Shown here piece after piece: positions 12,030-24,059 of a stretch of DNA of 64,000 bases. A model generated the notes under the pieces. The model did no database searches. It saw nothing but the letters and a program-made list of their open reading frames with translations, and was not told the DNA's origin. Within the stretch, counting starts at the first letter, position 1. Every line of letters starts with the position of its first letter. The position numbers and the translations under genes are program-made. This DNA is from Siphonodentalium dalli (lineage: Eukaryota > Mollusca > Scaphopoda > Gadilida > Siphonodentaliidae): contig CP136069.1 in assembly GCA_032622095.1 (NCBI GenBank), positions 161,683,043-161,747,042 of the forward strand. The letters run 5' to 3'.

Positions 12030-14340
12030 TCCAATCACAATTGAAAAGACCATTCTGGATGGTTCCACCCTCCTCTACCCACCCCTGAATACCAGTTAAT
12101 ATAGAAGGGTGAGTCCTAAGTACCAGTTACAAGTATGAAGATATTGCATAAATACTTAGTGATTTTACATTAATATCATTGTTTTCATATATTTGCTGAA
12201 GTAGTATCCAAAACTTCGACATACCCTTAGATTATAGACTGAATTACATCAAAATATATCAGTTGGGCTGAAAACTAATAAAAACTAATTTAATTTAATT
12301 TTGTGCTGCGAATTGGCCTTTTAGCTGAATCGTGAATATTGGTTAAACTCCGCATATGAACAGGGGGGGGGTCTGGCAAAACAAATTGCACATATAGGGC
12401 CCAAAAGTGTTTTTTCCGACCCGAGGAACCCACCACCCCAAAAATATTTTTTTCCTCCAAAATTTTGGGGACCCACCCCCCCCCCCTTTCTCATGTTTTA
12501 TCAAAAATTGTTGTTTCGTCGTTCTTCAATAACTGTGTTAACTGCCTTTTAATCCCATTCCACTGCCTTTTTTGGTGCAAACGTCTGCTGTGTACCATTA
12601 AGACTCAAGCAATAACATGCTTAATTGGTAAACACAGATCAGAAAAACGAAAAATAAACTGTATTGCCAGGTGTTTCCTGGTGTTTTCAGTATCTGACAA
12701 CGATAATAAAGCATTGTGCAGGTACACTATGTCACACATCGCCATAGACCCCATTATAGCCTTAATATATCGAGTGTGTCTGACAGAGAACACTGGCCAG
12801 TATAAATAGTGGTAAACAGGTCAGGGTTCCACAATTATTTGTGCATGACCAAATAACTCTTTAGTCTTATCCCCCGGGGTGGGGTGGGGGAATTGTTTTT
12901 GGTTAGGTATACACATATATATATGGTTATGTATAATAACCATATATCTATGCGCCCCCTAATTTCGCCAGAGCAAGGAATTTTTGCGAGGTGTCCTGGC
13001 GCCATTTGTCTCGGGCGCCCGAAGATTCCGCACTGAATATTGCTAACATGCATGCAAATACAGCAGTTTACATGTTTTACATAACTCAAACGTATATTTA
13101 TTTTTAACTGTGGGTTGAAATGACTTCAATTTGGTACTCCACGCGATATGTATAGCCATGCAAGGGGTGAATCCAACGTACCGATATGAGGGCCCCGGGA
13201 CTATTTTTCGCCATGCAGAGCAAACAATTTCTGCGACATTTTGTATCGGAGTGTCGGAAAATATCTCACCCGGTGCCAAGTTTTGGGCGCCCGAAGTTTC
13301 AACACTGAATATTTCTATCAAAAATAAATATAGCAATTCTAAAAGTGGAGTCAAAATTTAGACAATTCCATCTATATGTAAAAACAAATGAATGATAAAC
13401 ATGAGTCGTATACAGTGCACTCTATATATAGGTTATACAATGTAGTCCGATCAACGCTCGGACTATACAACGCACTGGCGGCAGTATCATCGTGAAGATG
13501 TAACCCATACTCCACAAGCAAGCATCAAATGACTAGAAAACACTCACAACCAAACTCAACAAACGCTCTTCAGCGGCACTATATCACCCAACCGTGGGTT
13601 GTAGGAGAGGGCTTACACCCCTTTCAAATCTTCCCGGGGGGATCTTCCCAAACCCAAACTCCAAACTCTGCTCATCGTGAAGAGATTATCTAAAGGCACA
13701 TATACGCCATACTACTATGGTATACGTGTACCGTATACATAGTATATTTTCGAATTATTATTGAAATACATTGCTGGTTCGTTTCTAATGGTATTTAAAA
13801 TTGGTTATATCTTCCATCACATGTTGTGTCACCCTAATTGAAACAAATATGTGATAACAAGACATCTTTAGGTCACGACAAATTTTATACGCATCTGCCA
13901 TTGCTTAATAAAAAAAAGTCACGAGTCCTTCAAAACATCGGTTTTCATGTGTCGTTATCGTCATTAGTCAGTTGATTGACTGAACATATATTTATTCATA
14001 ACCCAAACATTTACACAATAGATATTAAACTACATACAATAATTTAATTAACATTATGGATGCAACCAGAATGTAGATGAATAGGGGATTGGAATACTAG
14101 TTAATCTGTTCTATGTCAGAATGTTTTGGTGAAAAACTGTGTTTATACTAATAAAACGAGTACTAGAAGTAAAACTGAAAAAAAAATCAGAATGATCAAT
14201 GAAGGAATTAAGTGGTTGGATAGATGCATTGTATTGCCAGCCGAAACACCTCTATACTGAGTACCATCTAGAAGCCACGATTTTGCGATTATTCTTTCTG
14301 AATTACAAAATATTTTCCCATGCACCAGCCCAAACCATAT
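12030..14340. other. Non-coding stretch with a diverged duplication
   Basis: No credible gene was seen. G and C runs occur at about 12362-12371 and 12473-12486. Two segments, about 12950-13060 and 13215-13320, are diverged copies: both contain GGGCGCCCGAAG followed by 'actgaatatt'. The rest is AT-rich sequence with scattered short frames that lack coding character. Confidence 0.4.
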
Positions 14341-14371
14341 AGGCGACTCGGTGATTCCGTGGCTTATTCCA

Positions 14372-14866
14372 TGGGCATGTCCGGCGCGCCAAAATCATCA
14401 TGTCGACCAGATAATGCACTATATCATGGGCATGTCCGGCGCGCCAAAATCATCATGTCGCCCAGATAATGCACTATATCATGGGCATGTCCGGCGCGCC
14501 AAAATCATCATGTCGCCCAGATAATGCACTATACCATGGGCATGTCCGGCGCGCCAAAATCATCATGTCGCCCAGATAATGCACCATGTCCGGCGCGCCA
14601 AAATCATCATGTCGCCCAGATAATGCACCATGTCCGGCGCGCCAAAATCATCATGTCGCCCAGATAATGCACTATATCATACCATGGGCATGTCCGGCGC
14701 GCCAAAATCATCATGTCGCCCAGATAATGCACCATGTCCGGCGCGCCAAAATCATCATGTCGCCCAGATAATGCACCATGTCCGGCGCGCCAAAATCATC
14801 ATGTCGCCCAGATAATGCACCATGTCCGGCGCGCCAAAATCATCATGTCGCCCAGATAATGCACTA
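14372..14866 (+). repeat. Minisatellite of 44/55-bp units with GGCGCGCC
   Basis: Ten copies of 'catgtccggcgcgccaaaa...tcatgtcgcccagataatgcac' in direct tandem. The basic unit is 44 bp (for example starts at 14585 and 14629). The first units and one internal unit carry about 11 extra bases ('tatatcatggg'), giving a 55-bp variant. Every copy has the 8-bp palindrome GGCGCGCC. Copies are almost identical, which indicates recent homogenisation. Peptides read from it are artefacts of the repeat. Confidence 0.95.
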
Positions 14867-15490
14867 TATCATTTGCATAGATTTTCAGAAAATAAGTTCT
14901 GTTCAAAGAAGCTTTGATCTTCCATCACTAATCCTCCATAGTATATCGTAATTGTACAGAATGTTATTGTCACTCGTCCCATATATGCCTAATATAAAGC
15001 AATATAAACCGGACCCAGAACACAGGAAAACGCGTCGTTTGGAATGTATTGTAAAGGCCCTGCCTTTACTCGTTTCATTAACTCATTTCGTAAATGCTGC
15101 ATTTAGCATTTCATCATCAAACTCATAATTCAAATATTTAGTCATTCATACTTAGCCGTTTCACCTATCATTATGCCATCTTCATTTGTGCCAAATCTCA
15201 CATCGTCACGTTACGTATTCACACTGTTATTCACAAAAATTCATCAACAACTTTCGCACATTTTTCACTTCATTAGCGCAGCCATATTGTTTACGTCAGG
15301 GGAAGTAATCGCTGGTTAAACATTCCGGTTTTACGTAGTCTGCTCTTTAAAAATTGTGACTTCACAAACGATCATGTATTCCACATAAATGTTACTCAAT
15401 TACTTATGCATAATAAATATATGTGAAATAAATATGTATTTAGATGCGTAATTCACGCACGCAATGGAACTATATTTACTCTGCATGCAC

Positions 15491-15645
15491 GAGATCGCAG
15501 AAACGTCCTCATTGGCTTGCAGACACCCTTCTCTGCAAGGCTCTGTTCGCAGAAGCGTTCTCATTGGCCTGCAGATTTACCTAAACATTTCCAGCATTCT
15601 CATTGGCTTGCAGACTATCTGCAGATTCTTTTAGTATTTAAGCCT
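15491..15645 (+). promoter_or_regulatory. Triple inverted-CCAAT cluster with a TATA-like element
   Basis: Three copies of 'tc(c/t)tcattggc(t/c)tgcaga' carry ATTGG (CCAAT on the other strand) at 15511-15515, 15563-15567 and 15602-15606. They are followed by a TATA-like 'tatttaag' at 15635-15642. Spacing resembles a polymerase II promoter or an LTR U3 enhancer. No gene could be assigned downstream, so the call rests on the motif arrangement only. Confidence 0.3.
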
Positions 15646-16308
15646 TAAAAATTTGTAAATCAAGGTTCTGCATCAAATATTTCATAGTCTTGTTTATTCT
15701 AGGAAAGTGTTGTTTAGTTTCTAAGGTACAGGTATATTACTTTGTATAGTAAGGTGTTTTTATTTAAAACTTTTATAAGTTGTCTAAACTTATTTAAATA
15801 ATTAATTATGAGCACTTAGAACCTTTTAATAAGTAATTTATAACTTGGTAATTTTTCATGGCCTAGTTTCACTTGTGTCGTGTTGGTTGAATTGTGCATT
15901 ATGTCAGAAGTGACAAACACATGCACCCTGCTCACAGAGAACGTTCAGACCAGAAGTGGTTCAAAGTTACATGTGAAGTAGACTGACATATATCTTATAT
16001 GCAAATTTCTGCATCTTTCTATTTAGCCATGTATTTATTTATGATGAGTTTGACTTAGAGATTTTTGGGAAATTTAGGCAATGTAGTACCAGAATTGGTC
16101 ACACATAAAACTCTGCCATCCGACTCAGTAAGAAGTGACTTGATGGCTGAGCATGTAAAATCATTAAGTGAGTGGCCTATTACCCATGTCTTTCATCGCA
16201 GACATTCTAGATATGTCTGAAGTGACTAAGTGTTGAGTAATTGACGGTTTGAAGCGACATGTTGATGGTGACATTACCTGAAGTGGTCAAAATCCATCAA
16301 CATTTTAA

Positions 16309-18450
16309 GCCCCTGTCACACTCAGGCCGGCGCTCTTATTGCGCTGCAAAAGTATCAAAGCGCCCACCTAAACGCACTAAGGTCTCCAAGAACCGATTGG
16401 TGACGCAGTGGACACTGGCTACAACGGGCGAGGATCTCCATGGTCGCCCATAGGTGCCAGAGCGCCGCGCTTGTTTTATGCATGCACAAAACAAGCGCAG
16501 AGACTCGGCGTTCTGACCAGGACGTAGTACTGTCGCCGTGACAGCGCAAAGCAAAGCGCCAAGCGAGCGACGTGAGCGTTATGTGGACGTAGCAAAAGCG
16601 CATATTAGCTTCTCGTGGTCGCAGCAAGGAATTAATCTTGTCTTTTGCGACTACAGTAAGATTAATCAAATTCTCACTACGTGCCTTTCCCGTCCTTAAT
16701 ACGCTCAATCCAAAACTTATTGCGCTCTTTCTGCGCTGTCATGGGGTGTTATGGACTGGTTCCCGCTCATAGAACGTCCACATTGTGCTGCCACTGCGAC
16801 TCTGGCGCTCGCTTTACGCCCAAGGGTTATACATGGCGTTCTTCCGGCGTTTACAGCAGGTTTACAGTACGATCCCACTTCGAAATGCGGTCTGCTCACA
16901 CCAACTGTTGTATTGCGTGTGTCTTTGGTAGGTATCTGTTATGTCTGAATTATATAGTTGTATTGCGTGTGTCTTTGGTAGGTATCTGTTATGTCTGAAT
17001 TATATATTTGTATTGTGTGTGTCTTTGGTAGGTATCTGTTATGTCTGAATTATATAGTTGTATTGCGTGTGTCTTTGGTAGATATATGTTATGTCTGAAT
17101 TATATAGTTGTATTGCGTGTGTCTTTGCGATCAGGCTGGCGTTTGGTTTGAGTTGAAAAAGTATCAAAATACGAGTAACGCACAGTGGAAGCGCGGAAAT
17201 TGTCAGAAATTTTCAATCTGTTAAAACAAGAGAACCAATGTCAGAAATGGTAACGCGCCCAAGATCATATATTATAAACCCAAGAATGTAATTGTAGAAT
17301 ATAAAATATATCGGTTTTGCGAATGACCAACTCAGAATTCCGTTAAATAACAATAACAACCAGCACCTAATTAATGAACCGGTGCCGACTCGACCGATTC
17401 CGACCACAACCCCCAGTGGGCTGCAGAAATTTATTTTATTTGTAATTGACATATAGTTTATCACAAACCAAAAATCAACATTAATCAACGTTGATTAACA
17501 CAATAAACGAAAGTGAATTTCCCCAACTACATGCACCTTATACGGGACTCGGCCTCCAGCTTGCAGTTTGACTTTTAATCATCCCAAAAATTCCCATTCT
17601 ATAAATAAAACTAATAAAATACCCATTGATAATGTCAGCCTGCTCGCGAAACGAGAAACTCCCCCACCAGTTATACATGCGGCGCGCGTGACAAGCTATG
17701 CTCCTATCCCGCTTATCACGTTTTCGTCGCGCTCTTTGTACGACCCATTGCGTTCCTGCTTTGTCACGTCAATTTTCACGCTCTCGCGCGCTCTCACTGC
17801 GTTTCCTCCACGCCGTAAACGCTCTTAATGCGTTCAAGTCGTTGTCATTGCGTTGTTAGTACGCTTTGCGTTGTCATGGCGACGGTACTACGCCTGGTCA
17901 GAACGCCGAACCTCTGCGCTTGTTTTGTGCATGCACAAAACAAGCGCGGCGCTCTGGCGCTCTGGGGCGATCACGGAGACTCTCTCCCGTCCTAGCCAGT
18001 GTCAACTGCGTCACCAATACGTTCTTGGATACCTTACTGCGCTTTGCTTGGCGCTTTGATTATTTTTCAGCGCAATGCAAGCGCCGGCCTGATCGCAGCG
18101 GAGTGTGACAGTAGTTTAATCGGACAGCTAATCTATTGCGGAGTGTTTGGGTATTTTCCCCACAACATAAAAACTGACTATGACTGGAGAACGCAGGAGG
18201 CGCTATCTATACTCTCCGCGCCCGCGCAGAGAACGTTTTGCGAACTTATTGTGAACGTACTAGCATCACAATGACAGCGACTTGAACGCACTAAGAGCGT
18301 GAGACTTGACAAAGTAGGAACGCAACAGGAGCATACTTTGTTTTAAAAGTTTGACAATTTTCGACAGTTTTCGGCGCTCCTCCTGCGTGTTACTCATATG
18401 CTGGTACTTTTGCAGCGCGGTGAGAGCGCCGGCCTGAGTGTGACAGGGGT
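16309..18450. mobile_element. TTAA-flanked terminal-inverted-repeat element, non-autonomous
   Basis: The left end (from 16310) begins CCCCTGTCACACTCAGGCC and is matched exactly, inverted, at the right end (to 18449), for at least 26 bp. TTAA flanks both sides (16305-16308 and 18451-18454), the target duplication typical of piggyBac-type transposons. Subterminal blocks also match inverted: 16470-16560 with about 17860-17965, both carrying a hairpin around TGCATGCACAAAACAAG. A second copy of the right end lies internally at about 18050-18113 ('gagtgtgacagtagtttaa'), so the element is composite or has grown at one end. The inside is GC-richer than its flanks, is rich in GCGC, and shows no transposase. 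Confidence 0.7.
16908..17127 (+). repeat. 50-bp minisatellite
   Basis: About 4.4 tandem copies of a 50-bp unit starting 'ttgtattgcgtgtgtcttt', at 16908, 16958, 17008, 17058 and a partial at 17108. The copies differ by only a few bases. It lies inside the TTAA-flanked element. Confidence 0.95.
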
Positions 18451-18734
18451 TTAAGTCAGTTACATCAGCACTTGTAGAAATCTGCCTTCCAAATAAATAA
18501 GCCTGAAGTGGCAGATAAAATGGAAGTTGCAAGTGGGCTTCAAATCAGACCAAAGTCAGAAGTGACTGGTCTATGTACATCAGATGACTGGATTGTATGC
18601 CTTGTATTATACCGATAGGGTTTAGTCAAGGTACTCTTCCCACTTGTATTTTATTCATAAAATATTTATTAGGGAAATAGTTTTTTTTAGTAAATAAATT
18701 TAAAGTTAGTCTAAGTGCTCAGTTTAAATGCAGC

Positions 18735-21202
18735 TTAGGAAATTTTAGCAAAGCCATACAGTACGGTGCAGAACCCTGGAACAAGATTTACTACGACGCT
18801 CTAGGTTTTGTTCCAGTAATATCAGTAAGTAAGAAGTTTCATTCTCTGGTAAGGCTAAGTATTAAATATCTGTCATATCATCACTCTGCATTGACTACAT
18901 ATATTGCAGGTGACCACCTGTGGATTATGTACTTGTCAGCCCTTGTAGTTGTATTCATTGGCATGGAAATGGCGCCAATAAATTCTCATTCCCTAATCTT
19001 ACCATTTAATGTTTCACATACTTTTTATATTTAAAGGCATTAATCAAGTCTATGCTAAGTCATAGTAAGTTTCGGTTGCATTTTCTGCTACATTTTAAGC
19101 TATTAAAGGTACTCAATCCGATAAAACTCATCTCAATTACTATTTCAATGGCTTCGGGGGTCAAAAATATTTGATTCGAGTCGAGGAAGTCACCTATCAA
19201 AGCTCAGATTTGTTAGATATCGATTTTAGAAATCTATTATTTTTCATTATCGGGAATTCTTTCTGGCCCAGTACGTAGTCAAAATTGCGTTATTATTACC
19301 ACTTGATTTTAGAGTTATCCATCCGTGTCTGTTTGAATAGAGTTTTGGTGTACTCATCTCGAGCAGGTTTCAAAATTGACGGCAATTATTAGCACTCATC
19401 TCGAGAAATTAACAAATTTCAAAAATCAATATCTTATATCTCTGAGCTTTGTTTGATGGGTTCCTCGACTCGAATCAAATATTTGTTACCCCCAAAGCCA
19501 AAGAAATAGTAATATAGGACCCTCTGATCGGATTGTTGTTATTGGAATCTGTTGAGATGGGGATCCTCTGTTCGGATTGAGTACCTTTAAGCTATTTCAA
19601 TTATTTCATTACTTAGCCATTAATTCAGCTAAGTAAGTTCATCTAATATTTAAAGTTTTATAAAACCTTCATATTTTATATGGTTTTAGAATAAGTTAAA
19701 TCATGTCTTGATATGCAACCATATTAAGCCATATTCATTTATTATATTTCTCATAAATAAGTTTTTGTAGTGGTATTTTAATATCCTCAGTGCATAATCC
19801 ACATGATCACCGGTGTTCGCTGTTGTGTGACTGTAGGGACAGTCTTCATTTATATCGTATCTGGGTCGCTCCTATATAAAACTATATGTCGCATTCCCAA
19901 ATCTCCAAAATATGTTGGCAAGACCCATAGGGAGTTGAACAGGTTATTTATAAGACAACATACAATGTCTTTGATTCTATCAGATTTCCATAACAGTTCG
20001 CATTATTAAATATTCCAATACCACAACAAATATATATAAACTTCAACCAGTGAGCTCAAATATTTATCGGTGTATGTGCCTTGTCCATATGTTTTGTGTT
20101 GTATCGTATCATCAAAGTGTTATTTATGTGCCGGCCTGTTGTAAATACGTTTAAAGTTATTTAATTTTCTGCGTAATATATATTTGAAACTTTTAGGCTA
20201 TTTCCCCACAAATTTCAAAAGTGTTTGTTAAATGTTTAGCTTTTAAATAACTTTTAGGCTGGGGTTAAAACTAAAAAATTTCTAAAACTTAGTTCATTTT
20301 TATATTTCTTTGGGAAGCTTTCTAATTCCCATAAAATTAATTTGTGAATGAAATATTAATTATTTCATTCAAATAATCTAAATTAAATGGTCTTTAACTA
20401 TATCTCATATTTTTCACAGCTATATTATAAGTTTTTCTGCAGTATCACAAATTAATAATAATTCTGCTTCAAGTCATTTAACATTGTGATACATAATTTC
20501 AGCTATTTAATTAAAATACAATGGGCAACATATATCAAACCTTATTTACTAGTTATTTGCCATGTTAATCAAAAATCTGCATTAATTTTCATAACTTCAT
20601 TAATTTTCACAAATTCATAAATTTTCATAAGTTCATAAATTTCTAAACGCTTCGTTCATTAAAGATTTAATCATTACTATAAGTCATTTGGAAAATTAAT
20701 TCTAAAGTAGCATCATGCATTCCTCATTTTAATTATATAATAATTTCATAAATAGTCATTTCATTCAGATCATTCAACTTATAAAATATTCCATCTTATT
20801 TTCATTTCCATATATATAATTATTCAACATTCGTCCATACAAATATACATCTGTTCAATGTTATATATAGTCTATGTGCTAAACAAATAATTAATTTAAT
20901 TTAATCTCGATTATTAGGATCTCGTATCCTGCGACTTACCCCTCAGCTGGTGTAGGTCCAGCTTAACAAATACCTACTGTTGTCAGAATTTAAGTCATTT
21001 TATATTTTATCCACTCGGTTACTTTTAGCTGTAACTGTATCTGGTGAGATAGGGGACTGCACGCAGTTTCTTTCTCTTGGAGGATCAGGTTGAGAGTGGT
21101 TGCAGAGTAACCCATGTTGGGAAACTTTGTGAATTATTCCCAACCTCCGATTCTTTGAGAGGTGGAACTGTATGTAGTCCTATATACCACTTGTGCGTTA
21201 CA
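18735..21202 (+). repeat. 5' LTR of a Gypsy-like element (left boundary uncertain)
   Basis: This segment is repeated in the same orientation at 29724-31656, on the far side of a gag/protease region. It ends in 'gcgttaca', with the terminal CA usual for LTRs. Excluding a 480-bp insertion (19107-19586), about 2.0 kb is shared. The left boundary is only the point where similarity to the other LTR stops; no TG start or target duplication could be fixed, so the true LTR may begin farther left. The two LTRs differ by indels: the left lacks about 80 bp present near 30045-30120 and has extra sequence near 20440-20600. That implies an old insertion. Confidence 0.75.
19107..19586. mobile_element. 480-bp TTAA-specific MITE inserted in the 5' LTR
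   Basis: Terminal inverted repeats AGGTACTCAATCCGAT at both ends are flanked by TTAA at 19103-19106 and 19587-19590. The other LTR has the uninterrupted site, a single TTAA at 30164-30167 in matching context ('gctattaagctatttc'), which proves insertion. The interior is largely a self-complementary hairpin: 'ttgattcgagtcgagga' pairs with 'tcctcgactcgaatcaa'. No coding sequence is present, and mobility would need a transposase in trans. Related copies are at 60122-60604 (complete) and as right halves at 34696-34964, 38404-38673 and 42091-42354. Confidence 0.9.
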
Positions 21203-21222
21203 TTTTTGGTGTCGGACAGTCA
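21203..21222 (+). other. Candidate primer-binding site
   Basis: The sequence immediately after the LTR end reads 'tttttggtgtcggacag'. A TGGTG-type start directly downstream of a 5' LTR fits the complement of a tRNA 3' end (CCA), as used to prime reverse transcription. The priming tRNA could not be identified. Confidence 0.4.
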
Positions 21223-21377
21223 CTGTGGGATCTCCGTACATTTCTGAGATCCAGTGATGCGAATCTGCATGTTTTGTCAAATACTGTTTTTTGTCAATTG
21301 TTTGTCATGTTTTGTATTTTCAATGTGTTGAAATCGTGTTTTTGTGATAGGTATAATCTGCCAGTGGAAGTACCAGA

Positions 21378-22977
21378 ATGAGTCTATCTAAAAAAAACAA
21401 TTTCGTCACAGTAGAATACCACATCGTTTCAATCTCAGAAGTGAGGAGACCTATGTGCAGAGCTCTGACAGGGGAGACACTGATAATGAATTTAGTGAAG
21501 GGCTTGATGAACATAATGAGTTATCAAATTTGAATCAAAACCATCCACCGGTTAATTATATCGGGTGCCAAATAGGTGAGTCTGAAGAGACAACCTACAT
21601 GCCAATTGGTGATATTCAGCCCAGTACTGAAATTACGAAACAAAATGATGAAATTCTGCGAGATATGCCTCAGCTGATATCTGATTCAGTAAAATGTGTG
21701 TTAGAAGATTTCTCTAGTCAAATGACAGAAGTCATGACTTCTGCTGTAAGAGCAGTGGCTAGTGAACCCAGTTTGAAGAAGCCTCGGATCACGCCACATA
21801 GACGATCCAGGTCAGAAATGCAAGATTTTCTAAACTCTGCGAGACCCTATGCCAGGTCACATCTCAGTTCATCTGAGAGCAGTGGAGATGAAATATCCCA
21901 ACACAGTGTCCAATCATTCCAAACTCAGAGGCCAATAAATAACAGGCAAGTATTTGCCAAACTGCCACCTTTCACAGGTGAAGAAACTTGGAAAGTTTGG
22001 TACAATAGGTTTGAGGCCATAGCACAACGCAGAGGGTGAACTGAGGAAGGGAGGCTTGATGCCGTACTTCTAAATTCCAGGGGCCTGCAGGTGACTTTGT
22101 CTATGGGCAACTGAATCAGAATGTTCTAACTTACTATCAAACTCTGATAGCAGAAGTGGAAGGGCGATATAGAGTGGTTGAAACCACAAAAACATATTCT
22201 GCTCGATTCAGTCGTCGGAATCATCATTTTAATGAACCTGCAGAGGAATACTCTGCTGAACTCAAAACATTGTACACAAAGGCACACCCAGAGCGAGATA
22301 GGGCCACGAGGAGAAAAGATCTCCTGAGACGGTTCCTCGATGGGTTATATGATGACAAAGCTCGGTTTCATATCGAATTTGTCAAAGAGCCAAACGATAT
22401 AGATGAGACAGTAAATTTTGTGGTCAGATTTAATGAAGCAAAGAATAAGACTTTGTCCACGAGCTCTTTGTCCGCGAGCTCTTTTGAGCCATACCATGAA
22501 CGGAAAATGAAACGACCAACACGGGCTGTGAAGGCAAATGGTGCCAAACAGCCTGTTAACTCACAGGCCCAGGAAAGCAAAGATGACAATAATAGAAATA
22601 GTAGTTCATCTATTAATATGAAACCAGTGGAATCTACGGTGATAGAAAGGCAACACAATCCAGACTTCATGAAGTTGATACTTGATCGTATTGACAAGTT
22701 AGAAAATGAATTGAAATCGTACCATCATGGTATGCCACCAATGGTGACAAATGCTCCACAGGGGCTACCAAACAGGACTAGAGCTTGCTTCATTTGTGGA
22801 GATCCTAAACATTTTGCTAATCAATGTACGGAAAGGAGGAGAGGGCCAAATTGTCCAATGTCTAATAATATGAGAAGTCATGAAGCTAGACCAACATATA
22901 ACTCAATGAATCGAGACACAACAGTCCAGGGTTTAAAAACCATGGGACTGGCCCGACGGGGCAACATCCAGTTCTAG
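21378..22977 (+). pseudogene. Gypsy-like gag (broken)
   Basis: Structural polyprotein of an LTR retrotransposon. Reading frames over this region give a Gag core with 'LPPFTGEETWKVWYNRFE', a helical capsid-like segment with 'RRKDLLRRFLDGLYDDKAR', and near the end one CCHC zinc knuckle (C-x2-C-x4-H-x4-C) at 22786-22827, which binds the element's RNA. The likely initiator ATG at 21378 is out of frame with the rest across an A8 run (21390-21397). A TGA at 22037-22039 and at least one small frameshift between there and about 22100 split the capsid region. The frame then stays open to a TAG at 22975-22977. The copy is therefore dead. The element belongs to the Metaviridae (Ty3/Gypsy) type; the clade was not determined. 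Confidence 0.8.
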
Positions 22978-22995
22978 ATACCATGCCCCCACTAG

Positions 22996-23514
22996 GGACA
23001 ATTTAACGAAGAGAAATATTCGAAAACCAGATGGGGTTTATGTAAAGGGAAAATAAACGGAATTGAACTTGTATATGTAGCTGATACAGGAGCTATTAGA
23101 ACCATCATATCAGAAGCCACTTATAACAAAATTCCTCAGGATCAAAGGCCAAAGCTATCAAAACAGGCAAACTTGAAGAGTGCCGATGGTACTCCACTGA
23201 TTGAAGTAGGAACAGGTGATTTCACCATCCAACTTGGTGATGTTGTGCTAACCAAATTGGTTACAGTAGCCAAAATAGATGATGAAGGTCTTCTGGGAAT
23301 AGACGTCCTACAAAATAGTGACATGGGACAAGCTGACATCATGCTCAGCCGAGGGTTAATTTATGTAAATGGCTCTGCCATTCCATGCATGCAAGTTGGT
23401 AGGGAATCAATAGTGAGAGCCGCCCGAGTGGCAGATCACTGTTACCTACCAGCCGAGTCAGAATGTCTGGTTGGTGTTTTGGTTGAGAGAGAGGGATTAC
23501 CTGAAAACCAATAA
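22996..23514 (+). pseudogene. Retropepsin-like aspartic protease of the Gypsy-like element
   Basis: About 172 codons are open in the same frame as the gag zinc knuckle, separated from it by two in-frame TAGs (22975 and 22993). The catalytic box is ADTGA (Asp codon at 23083-23085) and the second retropepsin landmark is 'LLGIDVL', about 70 residues later. The protease would process the Gag-Pol polyprotein. After a stop at 23512-23514 the sequence turns abruptly into unrelated AT-rich DNA. The expected reverse transcriptase, RNase H and integrase are absent anywhere up to the second LTR, so the element has lost pol by deletion or replacement. Confidence 0.8.
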
Positions 23515-24059
23515 AACAAGACAAATGTCGAATAAAATTTATTCTATCTGGGTTGCGTAACATTAATGATGCGCAATAAATGCTATTCTCCAACATTGTC
23601 TCTGGAAAATTCACGAAAATGACACAAAAATGCATAAATTGCAGTAATTTTTCAAAAAAGTTTTCCAGAAGATTTGCTATAAAATTTTAATTTGTTGGTA
23701 TAAAGCTCTCAGTGGTGCATAAAACTTTTCAACATTATATACCCGATTCAGTGAAAGCAACATCACAATAACTGATATCCATCAAGCCGAGATATTTTCA
23801 AAAACTTACCCCCCCCCCCCCCAAAACAATACCTGTCAAGTCAGAATAGCCGGTTTTGGTTCCGTTGTGTTAACCAATTCAGATTATTATCATATATCAT
23901 GTAATTAGAATGTATCTGATGAGGTTTATGTTATGGGAGAGTCTATTTTCTTTAAATATTTGAGTTTTGTGGGTTAAATTAGGTTACATTTTCATTATTT
24001 TTAAGTGAAAAATTTCTGAACATTTCCATGGCTTTGTCAGTTTTATGGACACAGCTGCA

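Noticed and set aside
14372-14866. Possible CRISPR-like array
   Set aside because: The units are contiguous with no unique spacers; it is a minisatellite in a eukaryotic genome.
16259-18532. Multiple frames of 60-117 codons on both strands
   Set aside because: They arise from the GC-rich TTAA element and its inverted subterminal blocks; no transposase motifs were found.
18603-18620. 'gtattatac' at 18603 as target duplication matching 'gtattatac' after the 3' LTR (31657)
   Set aside because: It lies ~125 bp away from the left limit of LTR similarity and is a low-complexity match; not convincing.
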